A DNA stretch of 51,414 nt from Marinilabiliaceae bacterium (GCA_009777175.1 WRMI01000016.1:1-51414), one strand, 5' to 3'; shown: positions 27,328 through 36,145, counted from the stretch's first letter. Numbers and translations: made by a program. Notes: generated by a model from the sequence alone, not told the origin.

Positions 27328-28413
27328 ATGGAAAATCCATTCAAATTTGGCTCGGTAGTATCTGGTGATTATTTTACAGATAGGGAGGAGGAATTCGAAA
27401 AGTTATCTCAAATTATATCAAGCACTAATCATGTGATTTTGATTGCACCACGGCGGTTTGGAAAAACGAGTTTAGTGAATAAAGTTGTTGCAAACGCCGG
27501 CAGACACGTTTTGTGGTTAGACTTACAACTGATCACAAATACAGACGATTTTGCAAGTCAACTACTGAAACAATTGTTCAAAAAATATCATTTTGAAAAA
27601 CTGAAATTTATGCTTCGCAATTTTCGGATAGTTCCAACACTGTCGCTTGACCCATCTACAAACAACGTTGAGGTTAGTTTTCAGCCGCATGTAAATAGTT
27701 TTATATACTTAGAAGATGTGCTGAATTTAATAGAGAAACTTGGCGCAGAAAAACAAAAACCTGTCGTAGTGTTTGATGAATTTCAAGATTTGATAATGAT
27801 AGAAAAATCGCTTGACAAGCGATTACGTTCTGTTATTCAGTTTCATAATAATATAAATTATGTTTTTATGGGAAGTTCCGAATCGTTGATGAAACAAATT
27901 TTTGAAAATAAAAAGTCGCCGTTCTATCATTTCGGACAATTGTTTCCATTGAAAAAAATTTCACATTCTGATTTGCTTTCTTTTTTGCAGTCACGTCTTG
28001 CTAAAATAACTGAACATTCTACTGAAATTTCAGAAAATATACTCAGTTTTTCACGTTGTCATCCACATTATACACATCAATTAGCATTCCATATATGGAT
28101 GTCGTTAGAACTAAAAGAGTATTCAGAAGATATTGTAAATGAGACTGTTGAAAAAGTTATTCTCTTGCATGACAACGATTTTGAAAGGCTTTGGAATACT
28201 TTTAACAACACCGACAAAAAAGTATTGATTGAACTCGCTTTTGAACAGTCAAATTTGTTATCTGCACCAGTTTTGCTTAAAAACAAGAGTGCCACGAGTA
28301 CAGTGTTCAGTGCTTTAAAACGATTAACCGAAAAAGGTATCCTGATAAAAACAGAAAATTATGAAATAGACGACCCATTTTTCAAAAAATGGATTGTGAA
28401 TAGACGTACGTGA
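27328..28413 (+). CDS. AAA ATPase with C-terminal winged helix (archaeal-type ATPase family)
   Basis: The 361-residue protein opens with MENPFKFGSVVSGDYFTDRE, the start of a large Bacteroidales family of stand-alone ATPases. Walker A is APRRFGKTS at 40-48, Walker B is VVVFDEFQD at 146-154, and a sensor-like GSSES is at 182-186. The C-terminal 80 residues (NTDKKVLIELAFEQ to IDDPFFKKWI) fit a winged helix. The family is related to the STAND/MNS ATPases common in archaea and Bacteroidales, often in many genomic copies; function is unknown, and a DNA-binding or defence role is only a guess. It is monocistronic, with a strong promoter embedded in repeats. Confidence 0.9.
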   Translation: MENPFKFGSVVSGDYFTDREEEFEKLSQIISSTNHVILIAPRRFGKTSLVNKVVANAGRHVLWLDLQLITNTDDFASQLLKQLFKKYHFEKLKFMLRNFRIVPTLSLDPSTNNVEVSFQPHVNSFIYLEDVLNLIEKLGAEKQKPVVVFDEFQDLIMIEKSLDKRLRSVIQFHNNINYVFMGSSESLMKQIFENKKSPFYHFGQLFPLKKISHSDLLSFLQSRLAKITEHSTEISENILSFSRCHPHYTHQLAFHIWMSLELKEYSEDIVNETVEKVILLHDNDFERLWNTFNNTDKKVLIELAFEQSNLLSAPVLLKNKSATSTVFSALKRLTEKGILIKTENYEIDDPFFKKWIVNRRT

Positions 28414-28468
28414 GTTAATAAAAGTCTCTAATAAATTTACTATCTATCTAACTAAGAAATATTGATTC

Positions 28469-28502
28469 TTTGACTGTGATTCAAATAATTCATCTATCTT
28501 TG
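28469..28502 (+). promoter_or_regulatory. Promoter of the frameshifted small gene
   Basis: TTTG at 28469-28472, 22 bases and TATCTTTG at 28495-28502 lie just upstream of the ATG codons at 28520 and 28532. Confidence 0.6.
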
Positions 28503-28531
28503 CATTTTATTTTAAATATATGTTTTGGAAT

Positions 28532-28839
28532 ATGAAAACAGATATGATAGATAAAAATGTAGAATTTCAGATTCAGTACGCAGCATCGAAGACATCAAAG
28601 CAAGTTATTCAGATGAGTGGATTGTGCTTGGAAATCCTGAAAAGGATGAGTTTGATCACACTATTGCAGGGGTTTTGTTGTACCATAGCTCCGACAAAAG
28701 AGAGTTAGCATATCGCGACAAACCGCTGCTCAGACTATTCAAAAAGAAATCGCTCTTTTATAATAGGGTTATTGTCGAATTGACAAATATTCTTCTTTGT
28801 TGGTTGATGGTATGTTTGACAACTCTTTCATTTTCTTAA
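28532..28839 (+). pseudogene. Small conserved protein gene with a one-base frameshift
   Basis: One frame supplies a start (MKTDMIDKN), and the -1 frame carries a recognisable body: RISDSVRSIEDIKASYSDEW then IVLGNPEKDEFDHTIAGVLL and YHSSDKRELAYRD. This matches a short Bacteroidetes and cyanobacterial family of unknown function whose members begin with a (S/A)xEDI...YPDEWVxLGNP pattern. Adding one A to the A5 run at 28553-28557 would join them into one protein of about 100 residues. The body frame alone has no ATG, only a GTG inside the conserved region. The promoter is intact. It is either a recent pseudogene, a homopolymer length variant or an assembly error; the usual aspartic-protease neighbour is absent. 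Confidence 0.55.
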
Positions 28840-28850
28840 ATTACTAAAAA

Positions 28851-28889
28851 TAAATGCTAACCTATTCAATGATAAATGGTTAGCATTTA
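28851..28889 (-). terminator. Terminator of tRNA-Leu
   Basis: A perfect 12-bp stem (TAAATGCTAACC at 28851-28862 with its complement at 28878-28889) encloses a 15-base loop. On the minus strand it lies 6 bases past the tRNA 3' end and is followed by TTTTTAG, so it works best in that direction. Confidence 0.75.
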
Positions 28890-28895
28890 TTGCTG

Positions 28896-28979
28896 TACCC
28901 GGAGCCGGGGTCGAACCGGCACGGGTTTAACCCCACCGGTGTTTGAGACCGGCGCGTCTACCAATTCCGCCATCCGGGC
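28896..28979 (-). tRNA. tRNA-Leu (CAA)
   Basis: The 84 minus-strand bases form a class II tRNA with a long variable arm. Acceptor GCCCGGA pairs with TCCGGGT (one G-U), the anticodon stem CCGGT/ACCGG encloses CTCAAAC with anticodon CAA, and the T arm is GCCGGTTCGACCCCGGC. The discriminator is A and CCA is not encoded. A TATCTTTG promoter box is at 28994-29001 on the minus strand. Confidence 0.95.
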
Positions 28980-29564
28980 AAATTTTTGCGCCGCAAAGAT
29001 AAATATTAATTTTTAATTAAAAAAATTTTTTTATTGTTTTTTTTCTTTAAGTGATAAGAAATAAATAACAAATAATACTAAAAAGAATCTAACCACAAAG
29101 GAACAGAAAGCTTTTGGTTTGTTATTGAACGTATTGAAATTGTTATTGAGTTTACCGAAATATTGAACGTATTGAAATTGTTATTGAGTTTTCCGAAATA
29201 CACAAAGGACACAATGTTTCTTTTTTAACCACTAACCACTATTTTTAATTTCTTTGCGTACTTATCTTTGCGAACTTTGCGTTAAAAAGAAAAAATTATA
29301 AATGATTTAATATATTGAGTTTTTATAAATAATTCTAGCCACGAATTTCACTAATTAACATTAATGTATTTAACCCATTTTGCAGTTTTTATCTAATTCA
29401 CACATTCACTCATTTCCTCAATCACTCATTTCCTCAATCACTCATTTCCTCATTCCCTCATTCCCTCATTCACTCATTCACTCATTCCCTCATTCACTCA
29501 TTTACTCATTCCCTCATTCCCTCATTTACTCATTTACTCATTCAATAATTTACTCATTCAATAA
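28980..29564. repeat. Intergenic region made of several word-like repeat families
   Basis: No gene is seen in these 585 bases. A 38-base unit (ATTGAACGTATTGAAATTG...) is directly duplicated at 29124-29161 and 29162-29199 with one mismatch. An inverted 'acgcaaag' phrase is at 29252-29283. AGCCACGAATTTCACTAATT... at 29337-29365 recurs inverted at 31669-31697. From 29398 to 29566 the unit CTCATT(T/C)(A/C)CT runs in about 18 degenerate copies, reaching the stop codon of the next gene. Confidence 0.85.
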
Positions 29565-31082
29565 TTATCCATAATACAATACCACCCCAGGTCCCAAAGG
29601 TAATCCGAGCAAAATCCAGCTAACAAGCAAAATTGTCCATCCAATGAAAAATGCAATAGAGTAGGGGAGCATACAAGCCATGATTGTACCGATGCCCGCA
29701 TTTTTATCATATTTTTGATAATAAACAATAATTAGCGCAAAAAAGCTCATCATTGGGGTAATAATGTTAGTAACGCTGTCGCCAACACGATAAACTACTT
29801 GCGACAGTTCGGGGGAGTAGCCCAAAAGCATAAAAATAGGAATAAAAACAGGCCCAATAAGCGCCCATTTTGCAGATGCACTACCCATAAAAAGGTTTAA
29901 AAATGCGGCAAATGTAACAAAAAGAATAACTAATGGTATCAGTCCAACGTTTGCATTTTGGAGAGCGGTTGCGCCGTTAATTGCGAGCATTAAGCCGAGA
30001 TTACTCCAACGAAACCACGCTACAAATTGTGCCGCAAAAAATACTAAAACAAGATATGTTGATAATGTTTTAAAACTATCATTCATTCCTTTTATAATGT
30101 CTTCGGGCTTTTTAAACCTTCCGACAGTAAAACCGTAAACAGCGCCCGCAGATGCCATTATTAAAAATAAGAAAGTGATAATTCCTTCAAGTACAGGCGA
30201 ATGCAGGATGCTGCCATTTTCGGCTCTTAAAAAACCATTTTGGGGGAATAAACCAATTGCAATAAGGGCGAGCCAAATCAAAAAGACGTACCCTGCTCGT
30301 TTCAACCCTTTTTTCTCTAAGGGTGTTGTTTGTTGTATCGGTTCGTGTTCCACGTCTCCCGTATAATTTCCTAATCGTGGCGCTACCCATTTTGCGGTAA
30401 CTAACATTCCAACTCCGACAATGAAAAACGTAGAAACTGCTGAAAAATAGTAATTTGCAGTAGGTAAAACATAATAATCGGGGTCGATAATATGAGCGGC
30501 TTCGGTAGAAAGTCCGGCAAGCAAAGGGTCTAAACTGCAAATAAGTAAGTTCGCTGCAAAACCACCACTGACTCCCGCAAATGCTACCGATAAACCTAAA
30601 ATTGGATTTCTGCCAACCGAATGAAAAATAACACCCGACAATGGAATTATCAACAAATATCCTAAGTCGCCGGCAACTTTTGAAATAACTCCCGTAAACA
30701 GTACCATCACAGTGATGTATTTAACGGGAGTTTTAACAAGCATTGCATTAATAGCGGCTTTAATAAGACCGCTTGTTTCTGCGACTCCTAATCCTAAAAG
30801 TGCTACCATAACAATACCTAACGGAGCAAAACCTGTATAATTATCAACCATTTCGAGGATTATGCGGTGTACATTTTGGCGAGAAAGTAAATTTACTATT
30901 TCAACTTGTTCGCCTGTAACAGGATTTATGCTCTGCCACCCAAAAAGAGAGCCAATGGCGGATAATAAAAGCGTTGATACCGCAAAAATTCCGAATAATA
31001 ATGCCGGATGTGGTAATCCATTTCCTGTTTTTTCTATAAAATTAAAGAAACCTTTTTTAGGTTTTGAGGTTATTTGTTCCAT
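29565..31082 (-). CDS. AbgT family transporter
   Basis: The 505-residue membrane protein matches the AbgT family: N-terminal FIEKTGNGLPHPALLFGIFA, the NYTGFAPLGIVMVALLGLGVAE segment, and later GVSGGFAANLLICSLDPLLA. About eleven to thirteen transmembrane helices and two re-entrant hairpins are expected. E. coli AbgT imports p-aminobenzoyl-glutamate, and other members export sulfonamides; which applies here is unknown. It begins 5 bases after gldH on the same strand and probably shares its transcript. Its stop codon lies at the edge of a tandem repeat array. Confidence 0.92.
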   Translation of the reverse strand: MEQITSKPKKGFFNFIEKTGNGLPHPALLFGIFAVSTLLLSAIGSLFGWQSINPVTGEQVEIVNLLSRQNVHRIILEMVDNYTGFAPLGIVMVALLGLGVAETSGLIKAAINAMLVKTPVKYITVMVLFTGVISKVAGDLGYLLIIPLSGVIFHSVGRNPILGLSVAFAGVSGGFAANLLICSLDPLLAGLSTEAAHIIDPDYYVLPTANYYFSAVSTFFIVGVGMLVTAKWVAPRLGNYTGDVEHEPIQQTTPLEKKGLKRAGYVFLIWLALIAIGLFPQNGFLRAENGSILHSPVLEGIITFLFLIMASAGAVYGFTVGRFKKPEDIIKGMNDSFKTLSTYLVLVFFAAQFVAWFRWSNLGLMLAINGATALQNANVGLIPLVILFVTFAAFLNLFMGSASAKWALIGPVFIPIFMLLGYSPELSQVVYRVGDSVTNIITPMMSFFALIIVYYQKYDKNAGIGTIMACMLPYSIAFFIGWTILLVSWILLGLPLGPGVVLYYG

Positions 31083-31087
31083 ATTTT

Positions 31088-31576
31088 TTATCTGCTAACT
31101 ATTTTAAATTCAATTCCTTTGATGTCATCAATAATATCAATACGCATTCCATGACGAAATTCAAATTTATAATTTCCTCGATAAGCGGTCTTAACAGCAT
31201 GTTTGTAATATGTTGTAACATAATAATTTTTGCCCTTTTTTTTCCCAAACCATTCCCCGCGAGTATGAGCCATATATAGTTCGAGGGTGTCCTTTAAATG
31301 AGTGTTGTTTTCGGGTTCATCAACAGACACAAAGAGCCATAAATTTCTGTATGGATAGTTGTCAGTATGTTTAAAAGTGAGTAAAAAATCTGTTATTTTT
31401 ACGGTGTCGTCAATAAATACGTTAAAAATTGCACTTGTATCTTTGTGCCAACCTTTTTCAAAATCGACCTGAGACTCATAAATAACATTATTTCCACATG
31501 AAATCATAACAAAGATCGACAAAACAATGAAAAACAATCTATTACGAATATCAAATCCTAAAGTGTTGGTTGTCAT
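31088..31576 (-). CDS. gldH: Gliding motility lipoprotein GldH
   Basis: The 162-residue protein has a lipoprotein signal ending IFVMISC (Cys27). The mature part carries the GldH pattern: VDFEKGWHKDTSAIFNV, then TDNYPYRNLWLFVSV and a C-terminal GNYKFEFRHGMRID. GldH is needed for gliding and chitin use in Flavobacterium and is conserved in many non-gliding Bacteroidota, where its job is uncertain. The type IX sorting domain at 18708 shows that the organism uses T9SS. It follows ricT on the same strand after a 138-base gap full of repeats. Confidence 0.88.
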   Translation of the reverse strand: MTTNTLGFDIRNRLFFIVLSIFVMISCGNNVIYESQVDFEKGWHKDTSAIFNVFIDDTVKITDFLLTFKHTDNYPYRNLWLFVSVDEPENNTHLKDTLELYMAHTRGEWFGKKKGKNYYVTTYYKHAVKTAYRGNYKFEFRHGMRIDIIDDIKGIEFKIVSR

Positions 31577-31668
31577 GACAAAAATAAATATTTTGGATAT
31601 ACAAGCAAATGATTATATTTCGGTAAACTCAATAACAACTTCGGTAAACTTATTAACAATTTAAATAT

Positions 31669-31697
31669 ATTAGTGTTAATTCGTGTAATTCGTGGCT
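31669..31697 (-). repeat. Inverted copy of the GCCACGAATT repeat
   Basis: Read on the minus strand, these 29 bases match 29337-29365 with three mismatches. The two copies flank abgT and gldH in opposite orientation. Shorter versions occur at about 23122-23140 and 45560-45570. Confidence 0.75.
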
Positions 31698-31714
31698 AAC
31701 AATAACAAACAATT

Positions 31715-32833
31715 TTAATCGTTTTTTTCAATTCTTTTATTAGGTCTTGTCCTTCTTTTTCTTGAACTTTTTTTGTCAAATCGTGAAATACTTTCTTGTC
31801 CGACTGCGTTTCTGTAGTCTATTTCGGGGGTTTCTTGCGTTTGAATATTTTCATCCTTAAGATTCATTGATTTGTTTCCTGAACGGTTCAATTCAATGAT
31901 TTCTTTAACTTTATCCACCGTAAGCATCACAAGTCCAGTACCTTCTTCTTTGTTTTGAGAATACCACATCAATCTTTTGAAAACGTCAGTTTTAAAATGA
32001 TAATAATAACCTTCGGCTGTTTCTAATGGAATAGCGGTATTAGGAAAATCTTTTTGAGCGTCAACATAAGCGTCAAGTTCGTAATTGAGGCAACATTTAA
32101 GTTTTCCGCACTGCCCTGCAAGTTTTTGGAGATTAAGAGAAATTTCTTGGTATCGTGCGGCATTAGTAGTAACAGAAACAAAACTAGAGATAAAAGAAGC
32201 ACAGCAAAGGTCTCGTCCGCAGGGACCTATTCCGCCGATGCGTCCTGCCTCTTGACGTGCGCCAATTTGACGCATTTCAATCCTAACTTTAAACCTATCT
32301 GCCAAAATTTTTATAAGTTCCCTGAAATCAACCCTATCATCCGCAATATAATAAAAAATTGCTTTTGTAAGGTCTCCCTGATATTCAACATCTCCGATTT
32401 TCATGTCTAAACCAAGATTCATGGCAATTTGGCGGGATTCGAGCATGGTTTGTCGTTCTAATGCACGTGCTTCGTTCCATTTTTCGACATCGGCAGGTTT
32501 AACTTTGCGATAAATCCTTTTAAATTCAAAAGAAGATATATCAATATTGTTCTTTTTCATTTGTAACGGAACTAAGTTTCCTGTGAGGGTTACAATGCCG
32601 ATATCGTGTCCGGGCGAGGCTTCAACGGCTACAACATCTCCTTTTGAAAGACGCACATTATTAGAATTCTTATAATAATTTTTTCGTGTATTCTTAAATT
32701 GCACCTCAACAAAATCACTACAATAATCAGTTGAAGGCAACCCTTTTAACCAATCGAAAATATCTAATTTTCCGCACCTGTCAACACAACAAGCACATTT
32801 TTCATTATCATTCAATGTTTCAGTCTGTTCCAT
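31715..32833 (-). CDS. ricT: PSP1-domain protein of the RicT/YaaT family
   Basis: The 372-residue protein carries the diagnostic cysteine-rich core of RicT: RIGGIGPCGRDLCC followed by LAGQCGKLKCCLNYELDAY. An extra N-terminal cluster (C13, C15, C16, C20; EKCACCVDRCGKLDIFDWL) is common in Bacteroidota members. In Bacillus, RicT with RicA and RicF carries Fe-S clusters and affects RNase Y processing and phosphorelay; the role here is not known. The C-terminus is basic and low complexity. It is coupled to holB (7 bases apart) and upstream of gldH, an arrangement I have seen in this phylum. Confidence 0.88.
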   Translation of the reverse strand: MEQTETLNDNEKCACCVDRCGKLDIFDWLKGLPSTDYCSDFVEVQFKNTRKNYYKNSNNVRLSKGDVVAVEASPGHDIGIVTLTGNLVPLQMKKNNIDISSFEFKRIYRKVKPADVEKWNEARALERQTMLESRQIAMNLGLDMKIGDVEYQGDLTKAIFYYIADDRVDFRELIKILADRFKVRIEMRQIGARQEAGRIGGIGPCGRDLCCASFISSFVSVTTNAARYQEISLNLQKLAGQCGKLKCCLNYELDAYVDAQKDFPNTAIPLETAEGYYYHFKTDVFKRLMWYSQNKEEGTGLVMLTVDKVKEIIELNRSGNKSMNLKDENIQTQETPEIDYRNAVGQESISRFDKKSSRKRRTRPNKRIEKND

Positions 32834-32840
32834 TCAATAT

Positions 32841-33965
32841 CTATTTTTTATTAAATAAAATAACAAATTTAATTGCCATATCAAACAGAACAATTTTTGC
32901 ATTTCCGTTTTGTTCGATATGTGCATAAGCTAAATCTAACTCTTCGACCATTTTCACTACATTTTCAGAGTTAATATAACGTGAAAATTTATTGACAAAT
33001 TCAGTTTCTTTTTTATTTAAAAAAACAAGTTCGGGCTTGCTATAATTATAAAGAAAACTATCTCGTAGTATACTCGTTGCATAAACAAAAAAGTTTTTCA
33101 GTTTATCCCGCGACAAAGTGCTAACCATAGATACCCATTTTTCTAAATCTGATACTTTTCTGCCATAAGCGTGGCGCATAAAGTTGGCAAAAGTGTCCAT
33201 TAATTCTGAATTATTATCAGCATTATTCAAATTTTCTATTGCTTTAACAAAATTTCCTGCTGATAATTTAGCCAAAAATGCGGCTTCGTCCGCTGGCACT
33301 GAAAAACGCTCTGAAAGGATATCAGCAATTATTTTGGTTTCAATTGGCGGAACTTTTATTCTTTGTGTTCGAGATAGAATTGTAAGTAACAGAGCGTCAG
33401 GATTTTCTGATACAAGCAAAAAAACTGTGTTAGCAGGAGGTTCTTCTAAAATTTTCAACAATTTGTTTGCCCCCGAAACATTCATCCGTTCAGGTAGCCA
33501 GATTATCATTATCTTGAATTTTCCCTCAAAATTTTTTAGGCTTAATTTTTTGATAATAGAAATGCTCTCTTCTACATAAATAGAACCTGATTTTTTGTCG
33601 TCTCCAATTTCTGAAAACCATTGCAAAGAAGTAAAATATGGGTTAGATAATACAAATTTTCGCCACTCAAAAATAGAATCATCGCTTGTTGGAGTTGAAG
33701 TTCCCGTTTTTATAACAGGAAAAACAAAATGAATATCAGGATGTATAAGTTTTCGGGCTTTCAAACAAGAACTACATGTCCCGCACGAGTCGTCTTCTTT
33801 AGGGTTCAAACAATTCAAATAAGAGGCAAAAGCAATGGCAAGCGGCAAAGCACCCGTCCCTTCGTTACCCGCAAGTAAATATGCATGACTTAACCTATTC
33901 TCTTTTACTGATTTTAAAAGATGGGATTTTACAGATAATTGTCCTATTACTTCTTTGAAAAACAT
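32841..33965 (-). CDS. holB: DNA polymerase III subunit delta'
   Basis: The 374-residue clamp-loader subunit opens with FKEVIGQLSVKSHLLKSVKE and HAYLLAGNEGTGAL; the P-loop lacks the Lys, as expected for the non-ATP-binding delta'. Zinc cysteines are seen at C52, C61, C64 and C67 (CLNPKEDDSCGTCSSC). MIIWLPERMNVSGANKLLKI and LEEPPANTVFLLVSENPDAL are the typical later motifs, followed by SRTQR. It is the first gene of the holB-ricT-gldH-abgT unit. A TATATTTG box is at 34011-34018 on the minus strand. Confidence 0.92.
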   Translation of the reverse strand: MFFKEVIGQLSVKSHLLKSVKENRLSHAYLLAGNEGTGALPLAIAFASYLNCLNPKEDDSCGTCSSCLKARKLIHPDIHFVFPVIKTGTSTPTSDDSIFEWRKFVLSNPYFTSLQWFSEIGDDKKSGSIYVEESISIIKKLSLKNFEGKFKIMIIWLPERMNVSGANKLLKILEEPPANTVFLLVSENPDALLLTILSRTQRIKVPPIETKIIADILSERFSVPADEAAFLAKLSAGNFVKAIENLNNADNNSELMDTFANFMRHAYGRKVSDLEKWVSMVSTLSRDKLKNFFVYATSILRDSFLYNYSKPELVFLNKKETEFVNKFSRYINSENVVKMVEELDLAYAHIEQNGNAKIVLFDMAIKFVILFNKK

Positions 33966-34114
33966 TTTAAATCAACTCTTTATGTGATAAAAATCCAAAT
34001 AAATATGTTGCAAATATAATACAATAATAGGAAATAAAAATATTAGGAAAATAAAAAGAGGTTCTTTTCGCAAATGATAACTTTTGCCAAAGCATAATTA
34101 TTTTCGCTTGCTGC

Positions 34115-34705
34115 TTACAAATATCGTCTAATTTTTTTGCAATATTCAGTATATGAATCCCCATAATGCCCTTTCATAAAATGTTCTTCCCTAATAATTT
34201 GTCTGTGCAAAGCTGGTATAAAAAAACAAAACAACATAACAAAAGAAGCAATGTTGGCGTTTAATAACGTTAAACCTAAAAAGAAAAAAATAAATGAAAC
34301 ATAAATAGGGTTACGACTAATGGAGAACATACCATCTGTTACCAATTTATCGGGTTTTTCGACATCAATCCCTACACGGAATGAAGTTCCGAAGTCTTTT
34401 AAGGAAAATGCAAATCCGGTAAGTCCTACAATATTAATCAGAATTCCGAACCATGAAATAAATAAAATGTCAAACAAAGGTTTTAACAAAATATCTGGGA
34501 AAGGCAAAGACAAAGAAGATGCAATAGCAGTATATACTAACAACAACATTATTGGAACTAACAACAAATCACCTTTATGCGTTCTCCCGAAAACAAACGC
34601 TTGAATACCTCTTCGTTTCAACATTATAATTCTTGTGAAAAACAATAAAAAAAAGAAACACAACGAGACTATACTCATTATATTTAACAACTCTCTTATT
34701 TTCAT
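34115..34705 (-). CDS. Isoprenylcysteine carboxyl methyltransferase family membrane protein
   Basis: Starting at the ATG at 34705 gives 196 residues; a longer frame would need a TTG start. Transmembrane segments lie at about 7-26, 46-65, 80-99 and 130-160. The catalytic half has the family signature: LVTDGMFSISRNPIYVSFIF and REEHFMKGHYGDSYTEYCKKIRR, where the R-N-P and E-E/Y motifs bind AdoMet and the substrate head group. Bacterial members (ICMT/PEMT-like) methylate unknown lipids or small molecules. It stands 150 bases upstream of holB on the same strand. Confidence 0.85.
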   Translation of the reverse strand: MKIRELLNIMSIVSLCFFFLLFFTRIIMLKRRGIQAFVFGRTHKGDLLLVPIMLLLVYTAIASSLSLPFPDILLKPLFDILFISWFGILINIVGLTGFAFSLKDFGTSFRVGIDVEKPDKLVTDGMFSISRNPIYVSFIFFFLGLTLLNANIASFVMLFCFFIPALHRQIIREEHFMKGHYGDSYTEYCKKIRRYL

Positions 34706-35024
34706 ATTATTATATATTTTATAATTTGACAACTAATAACTTTATAACGTTTAATTTCAAAAATTATTTTTAAAACAGAATAAACAATTTTTGTTCTAAC
34801 TTTTGTCAATAAGCAAAAACTTATTTTTTTTGACACTGAATAAAACTATGACAAGGTTCAATATTTAGACTTTTTTTGAAAAAAATAAGGTTAATTTGAA
34901 AAAAAAATAAAAAAAAAGAGATTTTTTTAAAAAAAATGTAACAATAAAAAAAATATTACGTTATAAGGGGAAATTTAATAGGAAAAAATTGTATAAAATA
35001 AGGAAAATTTTTACTTCTTCGAAC
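34706..35024. other. AT-rich divergent intergenic region
   Basis: No gene is seen in these 319 bases. AATAAG (34808-34813) pairs with CTTATT (34820-34825) and is followed by T's, giving a weak hairpin of unknown use. 'aaaaaataaggttaatttgaaaaaaa' type phrases follow. No convincing promoter box was found for siaB. Confidence 0.5.
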
Positions 35025-35576
35025 ATGACGTTTGATATAGATAAATGGTATAAACAGAAAAGTCAGGGCGATATACTTCACAAATATCGTGGGACTGTTT
35101 CGCAGAAACAGATAATTGCCGCCTTGAAAACTATTGAAGAAAGTTTGAACATTGCCGATGAAAATAATAAAATCAGGCGAAAAGTATTCAGCGTTTTTGT
35201 CGAAAGTATTCAAAATCTTTTTCATCACGTAGAAAATCCCCCCAAAAAATACGGTTTAGAATTAGAAGATAATTTTGCAATAATTATTTTGATACGTGAA
35301 AAGAGCCAACATTACCGTATTTCGACGGGAAATTTCATTAAAACAAAAAAAGCGCACAGCTTAAAAGATAGGATTGACCAAGTTAATTCCATGAACGAAG
35401 AAGAAATAAGATTGCTCTACCGCGAAATTTTAGAAAATGAAAAAATCTCTGCAAAAGGCGGTGGCGGATTAGGTATTCTTGATATTGCCCGAAAAACAGG
35501 AAAAAAATTAGAATATTACCTATACCCCTTTGACGATAATTATGTATTCTTTACATTAGATGTGTTTATTAGTTAA
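35025..35576 (+). CDS. siaB: SiaB family protein kinase (GHKL fold)
   Basis: The ATG at 35025 is preferred over a TTG 12 codons upstream, giving 183 residues. The N-box of a GHKL ATPase is VFVESIQNLFHH at 57-68 (E60, N64) and the G-box region is KGGGGLGILDIAR at 144-156. SiaB in Pseudomonas is a kinase that phosphorylates SiaC on a Thr and so controls a diguanylate cyclase. The partner SiaC-like gene starts 21 bases downstream. SiaA-type phosphatase and SiaD-type cyclase are not nearby, so the output of this switch is unknown. Confidence 0.88.
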   Translation: MTFDIDKWYKQKSQGDILHKYRGTVSQKQIIAALKTIEESLNIADENNKIRRKVFSVFVESIQNLFHHVENPPKKYGLELEDNFAIIILIREKSQHYRISTGNFIKTKKAHSLKDRIDQVNSMNEEEIRLLYREILENEKISAKGGGGLGILDIARKTGKKLEYYLYPFDDNYVFFTLDVFIS

Positions 35577-35597
35577 AAAAAATATATAGAAATAGAT

Positions 35598-35978
35598 ATG
35601 GAAACAATAATTCGAGAAGGAACTCCAAAAACTCCTTATGTAAGACTGAACGGCGAAAATGGCGTAATAGAGATTAAGGGACGTTCAATCCCGGAAAACT
35701 CAGTCGAATTTTATAAGCCCCTTATTGAATGGCTCGACAGATATGCCAACACTCCCTTCGACCTTACTAGTGTGAATATACAACTTGAATATTTTAACAC
35801 TAGTTCTTCTAAATGTATTCTCGATATTTTCAAAAAATTAGAACTTGTTTTTAAAAAAGGAAACAAAGTCGAAATTAATTGGTATTACGAAGAAGACGAC
35901 GAAGATATGTTCGAAGCAGGAGAAGATTATCAATCAATCATAAGCATTCCTTTCAAAATGATTGAAATGGAAGAGTGA
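35598..35978 (+). CDS. siaC: SiaC family regulatory phosphoprotein (DUF1987)
   Basis: The 126-residue protein has the DUF1987 opening (PKTPYVRLNGENGVIEIKGR, then SIPENSVEFYKPL) and the phospho-site motif EYFNTSSSK with Thr68, the same number as the phosphorylated Thr of Pseudomonas SiaC. It then ends with an acidic tail. In the known system unphosphorylated SiaC activates the partner cyclase; here the partner is unknown. It forms a two-gene unit with the SiaB-like kinase. The stop is followed directly by 'gagtgaatgtgtgaataag' repeats. Confidence 0.9.
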   Translation: METIIREGTPKTPYVRLNGENGVIEIKGRSIPENSVEFYKPLIEWLDRYANTPFDLTSVNIQLEYFNTSSSKCILDIFKKLELVFKKGNKVEINWYYEEDDEDMFEAGEDYQSIISIPFKMIEMEE

Positions 35979-36090
35979 ACGAGTAAATAAGTGAATGAGT
36001 GAATGTGTGAATAAGTAAATGTGTGAATAAGATATAACCTACTTTTCAACCTACTTTTCAATTACCTTATTCTTAAACAAAACAACCTTA
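35977..36090. repeat. Tandem GTGAATGAGTGAATAAG-type repeats and inverted phrase copies
   Basis: About six degenerate copies of (A/G)TGAATGAGT / GTGTGAATAAG run from 35977 to 36031, complementary in type to the CTCATTCACT array at 29398-29566. 'aacctacttttc' is duplicated at about 36037-36059, and an inverted 'aaggttgttttg' copy lies near 36078-36090. Confidence 0.7.
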
Positions 36091-36145
36091 ATACAAGATT
36101 AGAATTAATTCAATTCTAATTTTTTATTTGACTTTACCAAACAAA

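Noticed and set aside
29398-29566. Possible CRISPR array
   Set aside because: Units are 8 to 9 bases, degenerate and contiguous, without unique spacers; no cas gene is present.
33967-34164. Small minus-strand frame beside holB
   Set aside because: It overlaps the end of the ICMT-like gene in another frame, and has no family-like sequence.
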